Assembly (NCBI GenBank): GCA_904395815.1
Contig: CAJFOC010000027.1
Location: forward strand, 1 to 55,742
Reading direction: 5' to 3'
DNA from: an uncultured Holdemania sp.
GTDB lineage: Bacteria; Bacillota_I; Bacilli_A; Erysipelotrichales; Erysipelotrichaceae
DNA: 55,742 nucleotides
Part shown: one piece after another, positions 32,831 through 41,152 of the stretch
Layout of the letters: each line of letters starts with the position of its first letter
Numbering within the stretch: the first letter of the stretch is position 1
Program-made: the position numbers and the translations under genes
The notes under the pieces: generated by a model
Databases searched by the model: none
What the model saw: the letters and a program-made list of their open reading frames with translations, nothing else
Told to the model about the DNA's origin: nothing

Positions 32831-34545
32831 CGTGATCCCTCCCCTGTCTGTGACTGAACGATCTGGCGGTATACCGGACACTGCTCCAGCAGCTGATGAT
32901 GAGTTCCCAATCCGACCTGGCGGCCATGATCCAGCACCAGAATCTGATCTGCTCCCCTCAGCGAACTGGCGCGCTGCGAGATCATAATCGTCGCCCGAGC
33001 GCAGGTCTGTTGTCTGAGCGCATCGCGCAACAGCGCCTCGGTCCGATAATCCAGCGCGCTGGTGCTGTCATCCAGAATCAGTATCTGTGGATGTCCGGTC
33101 AAAGCCCGGGCAATGCATAACCGCTGCCGCTGACCGCCGGAAAAATTCTTTCCGCCCTGACTGACCTCACTGTCCAGTCCCTTATCCAGCGCCATGACAA
33201 AATCATAGGCCTGAGCGATCTGCAGCGCCCGAATCAGCTGATCCTGTTGTGCCTGAGGATTGCCCCACATCAGATTTTCCCGGATCGTCCCGCTGAACAG
33301 CACTGCTTGCTGGGGCACAAGACGGATCTGATCGCGAATTTCGTTCAGCGAAAAGCTGTCCAGCGGCCGTCCGGCAAACCGGATCTGCCCCGCGTCGGGA
33401 TCCATCATCCGCATCAGCAACAGAGCCAGCGTACTTTTGCCGCTGCCGGTTGCGCCGATCACCCCCAGCGTCTGTCCCGCCCCCAGCGACAGACTGATCT
33501 GAGAAAGCGCGTTTTCTTTCCGGTTATAGCTGACGCTGACCTGTTTTACCACCAGCAGCGGTTCTTCCTTTACCGCTTCTGTCGGCCGCTTTTCCTTCAT
33601 CGTCAGCGGTTGCTGCAGTACCTCGTCGATCCGGCGGGCAGAGGCAGAAGCGCGGGTAAAGAGAGTAAACAGGTTGGCAACTACCACCAGCGCCAGATAC
33701 ATCTGCGTCATGTAGTTGACCAGCGCGATCAGACTGCCCTGACTGAGCTGGCCGATCCGGACCTCTACCGCCCCGCAATACAGAATGACGACAATCGCGA
33801 AATTGGTGATGATCTGCGTCGCCGGATGGAACAGTCCGCTGATCCGTCCTACCCTTTCCATAGCCCGGCTGCTTTCATCCGCAGCGTTGTCAAAACGCTG
33901 CTGTTCCTTTTGCTGACAGGAAAAAGCCCGGATCACCCGCTGTCCCTCCAGGGTTTCTGCCGTGATATGAGAAATCTGATCCAGTTTCTGCTGCACTGCG
34001 CGAAAACGGCTGCCGGACAGCTTCATCAGTCCCAGCAACGTGATCGTGATCACCGCCATCACCCCCAGAAAGATCAGCGCAAGCTGCCGGTCAATCATCA
34101 TGGCCATCACCAGTGAACCGATAACCAGAAACGGCGCCCGAACTGCCAGACGGATCAGCATGGCTACCGCCTGCTGAACCTGATTGACATCACTGGTCAG
34201 CCTGTTGATCAGCGACGCAGAAGTAAAATGATGCATTTCCCGTATCGAAAACGTATTGATTTTACGGTACACTTCCCGCCGTAATACGGTTCCCACAGAT
34301 TGACAACAGCGGGCGGCGAAAACCTGACAGACACATGAGCTGGCAATCCCGCCCATCGCAAACAGAAGAATCAGCGCACCGTAAGAGAAAATCGTGTTCA
34401 GGTCACGCTGAGCGACCCCCACATCGATGATGTGAGCCATGACCAGCGGTACCAGCAGTTCAAAGATCGCTTCGATCAGTTTGAACAGCGGCCCCAGCAC
34501 AACCTCCTTTCTGAACTCTTTCAGAACCCAGGCCAGACGAAGCAT
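32827..34545 (-). CDS. ABC exporter half-transporter, degenerate-site subunit
   Basis: A 572-residue half-exporter with six helices and an ATPase domain. Walker A GATGSGKST and the signature FSGGQRQRL are normal, but Walker B ends ILDDSTSALD, with D in place of the catalytic E. The switch region reads ISQRAS, with Q in place of H. Those two changes are the hallmark of the non-hydrolysing site in heterodimeric ABC exporters. The ATG at 34545 follows AAGGGGGAAC. It is the first gene of the pair and is divergent from a LysR gene. Confidence 0.93.
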   Translation of the reverse strand: MLRLAWVLKEFRKEVVLGPLFKLIEAIFELLVPLVMAHIIDVGVAQRDLNTIFSYGALILLFAMGGIASSCVCQVFAARCCQSVGTVLRREVYRKINTFSIREMHHFTSASLINRLTSDVNQVQQAVAMLIRLAVRAPFLVIGSLVMAMMIDRQLALIFLGVMAVITITLLGLMKLSGSRFRAVQQKLDQISHITAETLEGQRVIRAFSCQQKEQQRFDNAADESSRAMERVGRISGLFHPATQIITNFAIVVILYCGAVEVRIGQLSQGSLIALVNYMTQMYLALVVVANLFTLFTRASASARRIDEVLQQPLTMKEKRPTEAVKEEPLLVVKQVSVSYNRKENALSQISLSLGAGQTLGVIGATGSGKSTLALLLMRMMDPDAGQIRFAGRPLDSFSLNEIRDQIRLVPQQAVLFSGTIRENLMWGNPQAQQDQLIRALQIAQAYDFVMALDKGLDSEVSQGGKNFSGGQRQRLCIARALTGHPQILILDDSTSALDYRTEALLRDALRQQTCARATIMISQRASSLRGADQILVLDHGRQVGLGTHHQLLEQCPVYRQIVQSQTGEGSR

Positions 34546-34570
34546 GGTTGTTCCCCCTTTTTTCGTGGTC

Positions 34571-34599
34571 ATTATATCAGTCTTCTTGATATAGAAAAA
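34571..34599 (-). promoter_or_regulatory. ABC exporter promoter with LysR-type operator palindrome
   Basis: TATAAT (34576-34571) has a weak -35 TTTTTC (34599-34594). The perfect dyad TATATCA-N7-TGATATA (34573-34593) fills the spacer and reaches the -10. It fits the T-N11-A box of LysR regulators and lies between the exporter genes and lysR. A third ATATCAG half-site is at 34600-34606. Confidence 0.65.
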
Positions 34600-34648
34600 A
34601 TATCAGTTTACTATATAAGTATTAGAACAAAACTATAGGAGGAGCATC

Positions 34649-35530
34649 ATGGATCTTCGTCATCTCGAATATTTTGTCGCTGTCGTTCAACAGGGCAGCA
34701 TTCTCAAGGCCGCCCGGAAGCTGAACCTGTCGCAGCCTTCGCTGAGCGTGGCGATGAAGCAGCTGGAACAGGAGCTGCAGACTGTGCTATTTGAACGCGG
34801 CGCACGGCACATCCGACTGACCGAAACAGGAAAACGGCTCAGCGAACGGGCGGAAAGTCTTTTGGCCATGGCGGAAAGCGTACGGCGGGAAATCACGGAC
34901 CTGTCACAGGGAACCCATGGCGTGTTGCGACTAGGAGCGATTTCTTCTTCTGCCGCCTCGCTGTTAGACCCGCACCTGATCCGATTCAGCCGTCTGTATC
35001 CGGAAATCCGTTATGAAATCAGCGAAGGAAATACGTTTGAACAGCTGGAACAACTGGCGGCCGGACAGGTGGATATCGCTATCGTACGGACCCCCTTTCC
35101 AGATACGGACGTTGAATACCTGCGGTTAGACCGCGACACGCTGGCCGTCGTGATGAAGACGGTGCCGGCCGCTTTAAACGTTGAATCCATTTCCGTTTCG
35201 CTGCTGAAAGATCTGCCGCTGGTCGTCTACCGGCGTTTTGAGCCGCTGTTACGCCGTCAATGTGAAAAAGAAGGGTTTTCCCCTTCTCTTCTTTGTCTGA
35301 ATGACGATGCCCGAACCTGCCTGCAATGGGCCAGAGCCGCATTGGGCATCGCCATCGTTCCGTATTCACTGGCTGCCATGTTCCCTGATCTGATCCGCAA
35401 ACCGATCGCCTGTCCTGAACTGAATACCGAAACCTGCCTGATCTGGCCGAAGAACCGGCCGCTGGCCCAGACCGCTGAACGCTTTCTGCACTTTATGGAA
35501 CAGCAACATGCCCCAAAAGAACTCCACTAA
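34649..35530 (+). CDS. LysR-family transcriptional regulator
   Basis: A 293-residue LTTR. The winged HTH (about 1-60) carries the LKAARKLNLSQPSLSVAMKQLE recognition region. The effector domain (about 88-290) has two lobes, as in CynR/CbbR-type members, and opens GVLRLGAISS. It is divergently transcribed from the heterodimeric ABC exporter, with a dyad in between, so it probably controls that exporter and itself. The co-inducer is unknown. The RBS AGGAGGAG precedes the ATG at 34649. It ends at a shared terminator facing rpsO. Confidence 0.9.
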   Translation: MDLRHLEYFVAVVQQGSILKAARKLNLSQPSLSVAMKQLEQELQTVLFERGARHIRLTETGKRLSERAESLLAMAESVRREITDLSQGTHGVLRLGAISSSAASLLDPHLIRFSRLYPEIRYEISEGNTFEQLEQLAAGQVDIAIVRTPFPDTDVEYLRLDRDTLAVVMKTVPAALNVESISVSLLKDLPLVVYRRFEPLLRRQCEKEGFSPSLLCLNDDARTCLQWARAALGIAIVPYSLAAMFPDLIRKPIACPELNTETCLIWPKNRPLAQTAERFLHFMEQQHAPKELH

Positions 35531-35647
35531 CAAACATCGTACACAATACGCAGATCAGCGCACGACTCCACTTCTTCCTCCTGTCCTGTCAGAAAAGAAG
35601 CTGCTGAAAGAGCCATGTTGTTTCATCCAGCTCTTTCCGATAACTGA

Positions 35648-35690
35648 AAAACAGCTCTCACCCCAAAGGCAAGAGCTGTTTTGTTTTATT
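35648..35690. terminator. Bidirectional terminator between lysR and rpsO
   Basis: A perfect 11-bp stem AAAACAGCTCT/AGAGCTGTTTT (35648-35682) with T-runs on the plus strand and A-runs giving T on the minus strand. The 35531-35647 stretch holds no gene. Confidence 0.88.
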
Positions 35691-35952
35691 TTCTCAGACC
35701 CAGACGCTGAACCAGAGTGCGATAACGGTTGATATCCTTCTCTCTCAGGTAAACCTGCAGTTTTCTTCTGCGGCCAACCATCATCATCAGACCACGGGTG
35801 GAATGATAATCTTTTTTGTGTTCCTTCAGGTGTTCTGTCAGACGGTTGATCTGCGCTGTCAACACCGCAATCTGAACCTCAGGAGATCCTGTATCTCCTT
35901 CAAAGCGGGCGTATTCCTTGATGATCGCGTTTTTTTCTTCCTTGCTTAACAT
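35686..35952 (-). CDS. rpsO: 30S ribosomal protein S15
   Basis: An 88-residue small-subunit protein that binds the central domain of 16S rRNA. The family core [28 protein letters not shown] and [11 protein letters not shown] is intact and the length is the standard 88-89. The ATG at 35952 follows AGGAGGATAAAC. A structured leader of about 80 bases precedes it and is probably the S15 autoregulatory site. In most Firmicutes pnp follows rpsO; here pnp is elsewhere. Confidence 0.97.
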   Translation of the reverse strand: MLSKEEKNAIIKEYARFEGDTGSPEVQIAVLTAQINRLTEHLKEHKKDYHSTRGLMMMVGRRRKLQVYLREKDINRYRTLVQRLGLRK

Positions 35953-35955
35953 GTG

Positions 35956-36032
35956 TTTATCCTCCTGTTTTATCCAAGTCCTGATGAACCGAGAATGCCG
36001 ACGGAGTCATCGCGTATCCCAGTACAACAGCG
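35956..36032 (-). promoter_or_regulatory. rpsO leader, probable S15 autoregulatory element
   Basis: The leader RNA contains GATGA...TCATC and CCGTCGGCATTCTCGG pairings just before the Shine-Dalgarno site, with a GGGATACGCG stretch upstream. Structured S15-binding leaders are known in several bacterial phyla. The assignment here is by position and fold, not by an alignment. Confidence 0.55.
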
Positions 36033-36037
36033 TTCAT

Positions 36038-36066
36038 AGTCTACCACAATCCAGTCTTTTTGACAA
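36038..36066 (-). promoter_or_regulatory. Sigma-A promoter of rpsO
   Basis: TTGTCA (36066-36061), a 17-base spacer and TAGACT (36043-36038) on the minus strand, about 80 bases ahead of the start codon. Confidence 0.7.
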
Positions 36067-36157
36067 GAGTCAATTCTCTGAAAAAGAATGTTCGTTCCAA
36101 TAACATTTTTCTTTTTTCCCACGTGAAAACCGGTATAATGAAAGGGAGGTGATCAAT

Positions 36158-37012
36158 ATGAGCAAACTTGCCTGGATAGGAACAGGCGTCATGGGAAAAA
36201 ACATGGTGCTTCATCTGTTCTGTGATGAAGATCAGATTACAGTCTACAACCGGACCCTGGCCAAAGCGATGCCGCTGGCCCAGCAGGGCGCAACGGTCGC
36301 TTCCAGCGTAGAAGAAGCGGTTCGCGACGCTGATTTCATCTTTACCATCGTCGGCTTCCCACAGGACGTGGAAGAAGTGTACCGTACCATTTTTATGGCA
36401 GCTAAACCGGGTGCCATTGCCATAGATATGACGACTTCTTCTGCAGAACTGGCTCAGCGTCTGCATGAGGAAGGCCGGCAGCACGGCATTCGCGTTCTGG
36501 ACGCGCCGGTTTCCGGCGGCGACAGCGGCGCGGCAGCCGGAACGCTGTCCATCATGGTCGGCGGCGATGAGGAAGACTACCAGGCCTGCCTGCCATATTT
36601 CAGAAAAATGGGCACCCATGTGCAGTACATGGGAAAAGCCGGCTGCGGTCAGCATACAAAAATGGCCAATCAGATCGCTATTGCCGGTACTGTTGCGGCC
36701 GTCGCCGAAGCCATCGCCTATGCCCAGGTCAACGGACTGGATCCCAAAGCGTTACTGGGCGCAATCAGTCAGGGAGCAGCCGGCAGCTGGCAGATGAGCA
36801 ACAACGGGCCTAAAATGATCGACGGTGATGATGCCCCGGGCTTTTTCATCAAGCATTTCATCAAGGATATGCGGCTGGCCTGGCAAAGCGCCCAAAACCA
36901 GGGTCTGCAGCTGCCGGTGCTGGATACTGTGCTGACACTGTATGAAACGATGCAGGATCAGGGCATGGGTGATCTCGGTACGCAGGCGATCATTCGATCT
37001 TATCAGAAATAA
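36158..37012 (+). CDS. NAD(P)-dependent beta-hydroxyacid dehydrogenase
   Basis: A 284-residue enzyme of the 3-hydroxyisobutyrate dehydrogenase family. The Rossmann loop is IGTGVMG (7-13), the substrate loop is DAPVSGGDSGA (115-125), and the catalytic lysine is K168 in HTKMANQ. Relatives act on 3-hydroxyisobutyrate, tartronate semialdehyde, succinic semialdehyde or glyoxylate. The substrate here is open. A GTG nine bases upstream lies inside the GGGAGGTGAT ribosome-binding site, so the ATG at 36158 is the start. TATAAT lies at 36134-36139. It is monocistronic with a strong terminator. Confidence 0.93.
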   Translation: MSKLAWIGTGVMGKNMVLHLFCDEDQITVYNRTLAKAMPLAQQGATVASSVEEAVRDADFIFTIVGFPQDVEEVYRTIFMAAKPGAIAIDMTTSSAELAQRLHEEGRQHGIRVLDAPVSGGDSGAAAGTLSIMVGGDEEDYQACLPYFRKMGTHVQYMGKAGCGQHTKMANQIAIAGTVAAVAEAIAYAQVNGLDPKALLGAISQGAAGSWQMSNNGPKMIDGDDAPGFFIKHFIKDMRLAWQSAQNQGLQLPVLDTVLTLYETMQDQGMGDLGTQAIIRSYQK

Positions 37013-37041
37013 TTTCCGTTATTTCTGTCCTTCAGATTTCT

Positions 37042-37066
37042 GGCTGAGGATACTCAGCCTTTTTAA
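37042..37066 (+). terminator. Terminator of the beta-hydroxyacid dehydrogenase gene
   Basis: A perfect stem GGCTGAG/CTCAGCC with a GATA loop, followed by TTTTTAATT on the plus strand. Confidence 0.9.
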
Positions 37067-37581
37067 TTGAGCAATCTGACCAGATCTTCAACCGATTCGC
37101 ATCGAGCGACGGTTTTCTCCGGCCGCATCAGCGATCGATTTCCAATCAAAACCGCAGGAAAATTCGTATTGATGGCCAGCTATCCATCACAAAGGTTGTC
37201 CCCGGCAACACAGCCTTGCGAAAGATCGATCTGCGGATATTTTTTCAGTGCCGCTTCGATCAATCCGGTTTTGGGTTTGCGGCAATCACATTGTTCTTTT
37301 TCGCTGTGAGGACAGAAAAATAGATCCAGCACATCAATTCCTCCCTGTTTCAAGCTGCAGCACATTCGCTGATGAAACGCATGAAACAGTTCTTCGATGA
37401 GGATTCCGCCATGAATCAGATGTTGATGGATCACAACAATGATTTCTCATTCCAATGCACACAACTGCTTCATGCCGTTCCGGCTGCCAGCCAGACATTT
37501 TGGCCCGTGTACATCAGGCCATTGAAACTCCGGATAATCTTTGATGATCGTTCCATCGCGATCCAAGAATACAACTTTCAT
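37063..37581 (-). pseudogene. HAD-IIIA phosphatase pseudogene (GmhB/HisB-N type), two in-frame stops
   Basis: A 172-codon frame, with its original stop intact at 37063, is broken by TGA at 37449-37447 (codon 45) and TAG at 37182-37180 (codon 134), with no frameshift. The parts together read as a HAD-IIIA phosphatase of the heptose-bisphosphate/histidinol-phosphate type. The catalytic FLDRDGTI motif is kept, the zinc-site CPHSEKEQCDCRKPKTG is kept, and GDNLCD is kept. The second motif, usually TNQ, has become IHQ. An AGGAGG site still precedes the ATG at 37581. So it is a recent pseudogene, unless the stops are recoded. Confidence 0.85.
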
Positions 37582-37671
37582 TCTGTGCCTCCTGGGACTT
37601 GTGTCTATTCCGTTTAAAGCTTTGTTTTGATCATCCCCTCTTTTGGGTACTTGATTGCCTATATTCTTTTA

Positions 37672-37700
37672 TTGCGGAAATCTCATTTCTTTTTTACAAT
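37672..37700 (+). promoter_or_regulatory. Promoter of the GH35 beta-galactosidase gene
   Basis: TTGCGG (37672-37677), a 17-base spacer and TACAAT (37695-37700), about 30 bases ahead of the start. No clear cre operator is visible. Confidence 0.65.
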
Positions 37701-37728
37701 AAAGTCAGAAGAAAGAAGAGGAAAAAGT

Positions 37729-39504
37729 ATGACTACATTCGCCATTCATGAAGATTTCATCATCAATGGAAAACCGGTAAAACTTGTTTCCGGAGCTCTT
37801 CACTATTTCCGTGTCGTTCCTGAATACTGGCAGGACCGGCTGGAAAAGCTGAAGAATATGGGTTGCAACTGCGTGGAAACGTATATTCCATGGAATTACC
37901 ATGAACCGAAAAAAGGACATTTCGATTTCAGCGGCCGCAAGGATGTAGCTCGATTTGTCCGCCTGGCGCAGCAGCTGGGGCTGTGGGTGATTCTCAGACC
38001 GACGCCGTATATCTGCGCGGAATGGGAATTCGGCGGGCTGCCGGGCTGGTTGCTGGCCGACGACTCGATGCGGGTCCGTTCCACCTGCCCGGCATTTCTG
38101 GAAGCGGTGGATCACTACTACTGTCATCTGTTCCCTGTCATCCGGCCGCTGTTTTTCACTCATGGCGGACCGGTACTGATGTGTCAGGTTGAAAATGAAT
38201 ACGGCTCTTTCGGCAACGACAAACACTATCTGCAAGCCATTCGTGAGCTGATGCTGAAGCATGGCTGCGATGTTCCGCTGTTTACCTCGGATGGCGGATG
38301 GCGGGAGGTGCTGGAAGCCGGAACGCTGCCGCATCTGCCGGTCTTGCCGACGGCCAATTTCGGCTCCCGCACGGACGAGCAGATCGGGGAACTGCGCCAG
38401 TTCATGCAGGATTATCAGCTGTGCGGACCGCTGATGTGCATGGAATTCTGGATCGGCTGGTTCAACAACTGGGGTTCTCCGCTGAAAACCCGGGATGCCG
38501 CGGAAGCGGCCTCAGAGCTGGACGCCATGCTGCGCCAGGGCAGCGTCAACATCTACATGTTCCATGGCGGAACCAATCCGGGCTTTTATAACGGCTGCAG
38601 CGATCACAACGGAATTGATCCGCAGATCACCTCTTATGATTATGCCGCCCCGCTGAACGAATGGGGAGAGGAAACGGACAAGTATCCGGCCTTCCGCGAA
38701 GTGATCGCCAAATACGTACCGGTCTGCACGATGCCGCTGAGCACGCCGATTCAGTTTGCCGGCTTTGGTGAGCTGACCTGCAACGGTCAGGTCTCTCTGT
38801 TTTCCACACTGGACAGACTGGCCTCGCCGATAGAAACCGATATCCCTCAGCCGATGGAAAAGCTGGGTCAGAGCTATGGTTACATCCTGTACCGGGCTCA
38901 TGTCGGAAAAGCCCGTCAGCTGGCCAAAGCCAAGCTGGTGGATTGTGATGACCGGGCGCAGGTTTTCATCAACCGGAAACTGACAGCGACGCAATACAAG
39001 GAAACGATGGGCAGTAACATTCCGCTGAATCTGGATGATCCGCAGGATAACATCATTGACATCCTGGTAGAAAATGTAGGCCGCGTCAATTATGGCGCCC
39101 GGCTTGTTTCTCCTCATCAGCGCAAAGGCATCAAAGGCGGCTTCATGCTGGATCTGCATTTTCATACCGGCTGGCAGCAGTATTGCCTGGAGCTGGACAA
39201 CGTGGATCAGGTCGATTTTTCCGGCGAATATCAGCCTCAGGTTCCTGCTTTCTACCGCTATGAGTTTGTGATCGAAGAGTCTGCCGATACCTTTTTGAAT
39301 CTGGATGGATGGGGAAAAGGCGCCGCTTTTCTCAACGGAGAAAATCTTGGCCGTTTCTGGGAAGTCGGTCCAACCCATTATCTGTACATTCCTTCTCCGC
39401 TGCTGAAAAAAGGCAAAAACACGCTGATTCTGTTTGAAACGGAAGGAAAAACCGGCACAGTCCGGCTGGAAGACACCCCGCTGATCGATCCGCCGCAGCA
39501 ATAA
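37729..39504 (+). CDS. Beta-galactosidase, glycoside hydrolase family 35
   Basis: A 591-residue GH35 enzyme that removes terminal beta-galactose, for example from mucin or plant glycans. There is no signal peptide, so it acts in the cytosol on imported oligosaccharides. The catalytic barrel (about 5-330) has the GALHYFR opening, the acid/base E157 in QVENEYGSF and the nucleophile E239 in MEFWIGWFNNWG. Two C-terminal beta domains follow, with GWGKGAAFLNGENLGRFW. The ATG at 37729 follows an AGAGGAAA site; the upstream frame is promoter sequence. No transporter lies next to it. A 13-bp-stem hairpin ends it. Confidence 0.95.
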   Translation: MTTFAIHEDFIINGKPVKLVSGALHYFRVVPEYWQDRLEKLKNMGCNCVETYIPWNYHEPKKGHFDFSGRKDVARFVRLAQQLGLWVILRPTPYICAEWEFGGLPGWLLADDSMRVRSTCPAFLEAVDHYYCHLFPVIRPLFFTHGGPVLMCQVENEYGSFGNDKHYLQAIRELMLKHGCDVPLFTSDGGWREVLEAGTLPHLPVLPTANFGSRTDEQIGELRQFMQDYQLCGPLMCMEFWIGWFNNWGSPLKTRDAAEAASELDAMLRQGSVNIYMFHGGTNPGFYNGCSDHNGIDPQITSYDYAAPLNEWGEETDKYPAFREVIAKYVPVCTMPLSTPIQFAGFGELTCNGQVSLFSTLDRLASPIETDIPQPMEKLGQSYGYILYRAHVGKARQLAKAKLVDCDDRAQVFINRKLTATQYKETMGSNIPLNLDDPQDNIIDILVENVGRVNYGARLVSPHQRKGIKGGFMLDLHFHTGWQQYCLELDNVDQVDFSGEYQPQVPAFYRYEFVIEESADTFLNLDGWGKGAAFLNGENLGRFWEVGPTHYLYIPSPLLKKGKNTLILFETEGKTGTVRLEDTPLIDPPQQ

Positions 39505-39510
39505 AATTCC

Positions 39511-39545
39511 AACTCCCTGTTTTTCCATGATGAAAACAGGGAGTT
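39511..39545 (+). terminator. Hairpin after the GH35 gene
   Basis: A perfect 13-bp stem AACTCCCTGTTTT/AAAACAGGGAGTT with a 9-base loop, directly after the stop. The T-run is poor. Confidence 0.65.
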
Positions 39546-39671
39546 CTTGTTGAACAAAAGGAATGTCTTTCTCTGCCGTCAGCAACCTCCTTCTATCAGG
39601 ATCGATTTCTTTTTCGAATCATACATGCCAGTCTCGACATAACCCAGCCATCCTGTCACTGATATTGGAAA

Positions 39672-39710
39672 AAGCCCGGATCGTGCGCTTCGATCCGAGC
39701 TTTTGTTTTC
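39672..39710. terminator. Bidirectional terminator between the GH35 gene and hemW
   Basis: AAGC-CCGGATCG...CGATCCG-AGCTT with T-runs on both strands. It serves hemW on the minus strand and is a backup for the GH35 gene. The rest of 39546-39784 shows nothing gene-like. Confidence 0.8.
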
Positions 39711-39784
39711 CCTTTGCAAAACCGGTTCTCATCCTTCCAGCCGTTTCAAAAAGAGTCCTCTGAATCGGACAGCTCGCTGCAAGC

Positions 39785-40900
39785 TCAGTCCATGAATTCT
39801 TCCAGAACACTGTTCAACAGCGCCATCCCCTGTTCGGTCGGCTGCAGTATTGAATCATGCAGAGTCAGCCATCCGCTGTTCAGACAACGCTGCAGCGCCG
39901 CAGCGTAACGCTGTTCAAACGGAATGGAAAAACACTGGTCATAGCGGCGCAGATCCAGTCCTTCCGCCAGTCTGAGATTCATCATCAGCATCTCAAACTG
40001 CCTGTCCGTTTCCGACAGATCGATTCTTTCTGCGACCCATTGTCCGGCCAGGTACTGCTGAAAGTTCCGGGTGTTGTCATACCGGAAATTTCCCAGCTTT
40101 CCGCTGGCTCCCAGACCGACGCCGTAAAAGTCATGATATTTCCAGTATTGCAGGTTGTGCTGAGACTGTCTGCCCGGGCGGGCAAAATTGGATATTTCAT
40201 AATGCTGATATCCCTGAGCGCGTAAAAAATCAACCGCTTCAAAGTACATCTCGCTTTCTGTCTGATCATCGAGCGGCTGCTGGCCGCTGCGGCCAAACGC
40301 GCTGTGTTCTTCAATCGTCAGCGAATACAGCGACAGATGAGGTACCTGCAGCGAAACAGCCTGGCGCAATGTTTTTTGCCACATCATCCGGCTTTGTCCG
40401 GGAAGACTGTACATCAGATCACAGGAAAGATTGGTCAGACCCTGCCGCTGCAGAAGATCCACCGCCCTCACCGTCTGATCCCAGGTATGCCGGCGTCCCA
40501 AACGTTTCAGCATTCCGTCATCGGCGCTCTGCACGCCAAGCGAGACCCGGTTGACATGCCCCTGTTTCAGACAGGTGATCAGCTCTTCGCTGACCGCCTC
40601 GGGATTGGTTTCGATCGTGACTTCCCGGGCTTTATCCGTCCAGCGCTCAAGCATCTTCAGCAATCGCCGCAGCTGTCCGGCATTCAATGCGGTCGGAGTC
40701 CCGCCGCCGATATACACCGTTCGAATCGGCGCATCCGCCGGTACCCTGTCATTCAGCTCCCGCTGCAGCTGATCCAGATACCGCTCAGCAAGCACGGGAT
40801 GATAGCCTGCCCGGGCAAAATCACAATAGGCACAGATGCTGCGGCAAAACGGAATGTGAACATACAGAGCGGTGTTCTCACAGGTAGCGGGCGAACACAT
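39785..40900 (-). CDS. hemW: HemW-like radical SAM protein
   Basis: A 371-residue radical SAM protein. The [4Fe-4S] cluster motif is C19-x3-C23-x2-C26 (HIPFCRSICAYCDF), followed by GGGTPTAL and the C-terminal HemN_C domain. HemW proteins are often misnamed coproporphyrinogen oxidases; they are thought to be haem chaperones and lack the key residues of HemN. The start is uncertain: the ATG at 40900 overlaps the mazG-like gene by 23 bases, and longer forms lie within that gene. The neighbour lepA matches Bacillus (lepA-hemW). Confidence 0.88.
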   Translation of the reverse strand: MCSPATCENTALYVHIPFCRSICAYCDFARAGYHPVLAERYLDQLQRELNDRVPADAPIRTVYIGGGTPTALNAGQLRRLLKMLERWTDKAREVTIETNPEAVSEELITCLKQGHVNRVSLGVQSADDGMLKRLGRRHTWDQTVRAVDLLQRQGLTNLSCDLMYSLPGQSRMMWQKTLRQAVSLQVPHLSLYSLTIEEHSAFGRSGQQPLDDQTESEMYFEAVDFLRAQGYQHYEISNFARPGRQSQHNLQYWKYHDFYGVGLGASGKLGNFRYDNTRNFQQYLAGQWVAERIDLSETDRQFEMLMMNLRLAEGLDLRRYDQCFSIPFEQRYAAALQRCLNSGWLTLHDSILQPTEQGMALLNSVLEEFMD

Positions 40901-41150
40901 CGGCAAACTTGTCTCGAATGACATCCTCAACATCCCATCCCTGATCCATGCACAGCGCCATCGCATACATCAGCACATCCGCCGCTTCGCTGCGAACCGC
41001 AGACCAGTCAACAGGCTGCGATTCATCCTGAAAGCATTCCAGCAGCTCTCCGGCTTCGACAAAAACCGATTTGGCCAGCATGGCCGGGGTGTCCGTCTTG
41101 TCCCACCCGCAGCGCACGCGCATCGTCTGAATTTCCTCGGTAATCTTCAT
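40878..41150 (-). CDS. MazG-like nucleotide pyrophosphohydrolase
   Basis: A 90-residue all-alpha NTP pyrophosphohydrolase of the short MazG-like/dUTPase-type fold. The metal-binding pattern is visible as E36-AGELLE and E58-AADVLMYAM. A house-cleaning role against non-canonical nucleotides is usual for the family. The ATG at 41150 lies two bases behind the lepA stop, with GAGGAG of the lepA end as its ribosome-binding site, so the pair is coupled. hemW overlaps its 3' end. Confidence 0.8.
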   Translation of the reverse strand: MKITEEIQTMRVRCGWDKTDTPAMLAKSVFVEAGELLECFQDESQPVDWSAVRSEAADVLMYAMALCMDQGWDVEDVIRDKFADVFARYL

Positions 41151-41152
41151 GA

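Noticed and set aside
36041-36655. A 204-codon minus-strand frame overlapping the hydroxyacid dehydrogenase and the rpsO promoter
   Set aside because: Its best part is the antisense of a conserved Rossmann domain; the dehydrogenase is clearly the real gene.
37582-37728. A cre (CcpA) operator before the GH35 gene
   Set aside because: No acceptable match to TGWNANCGNTNWCA was found by eye in this interval.
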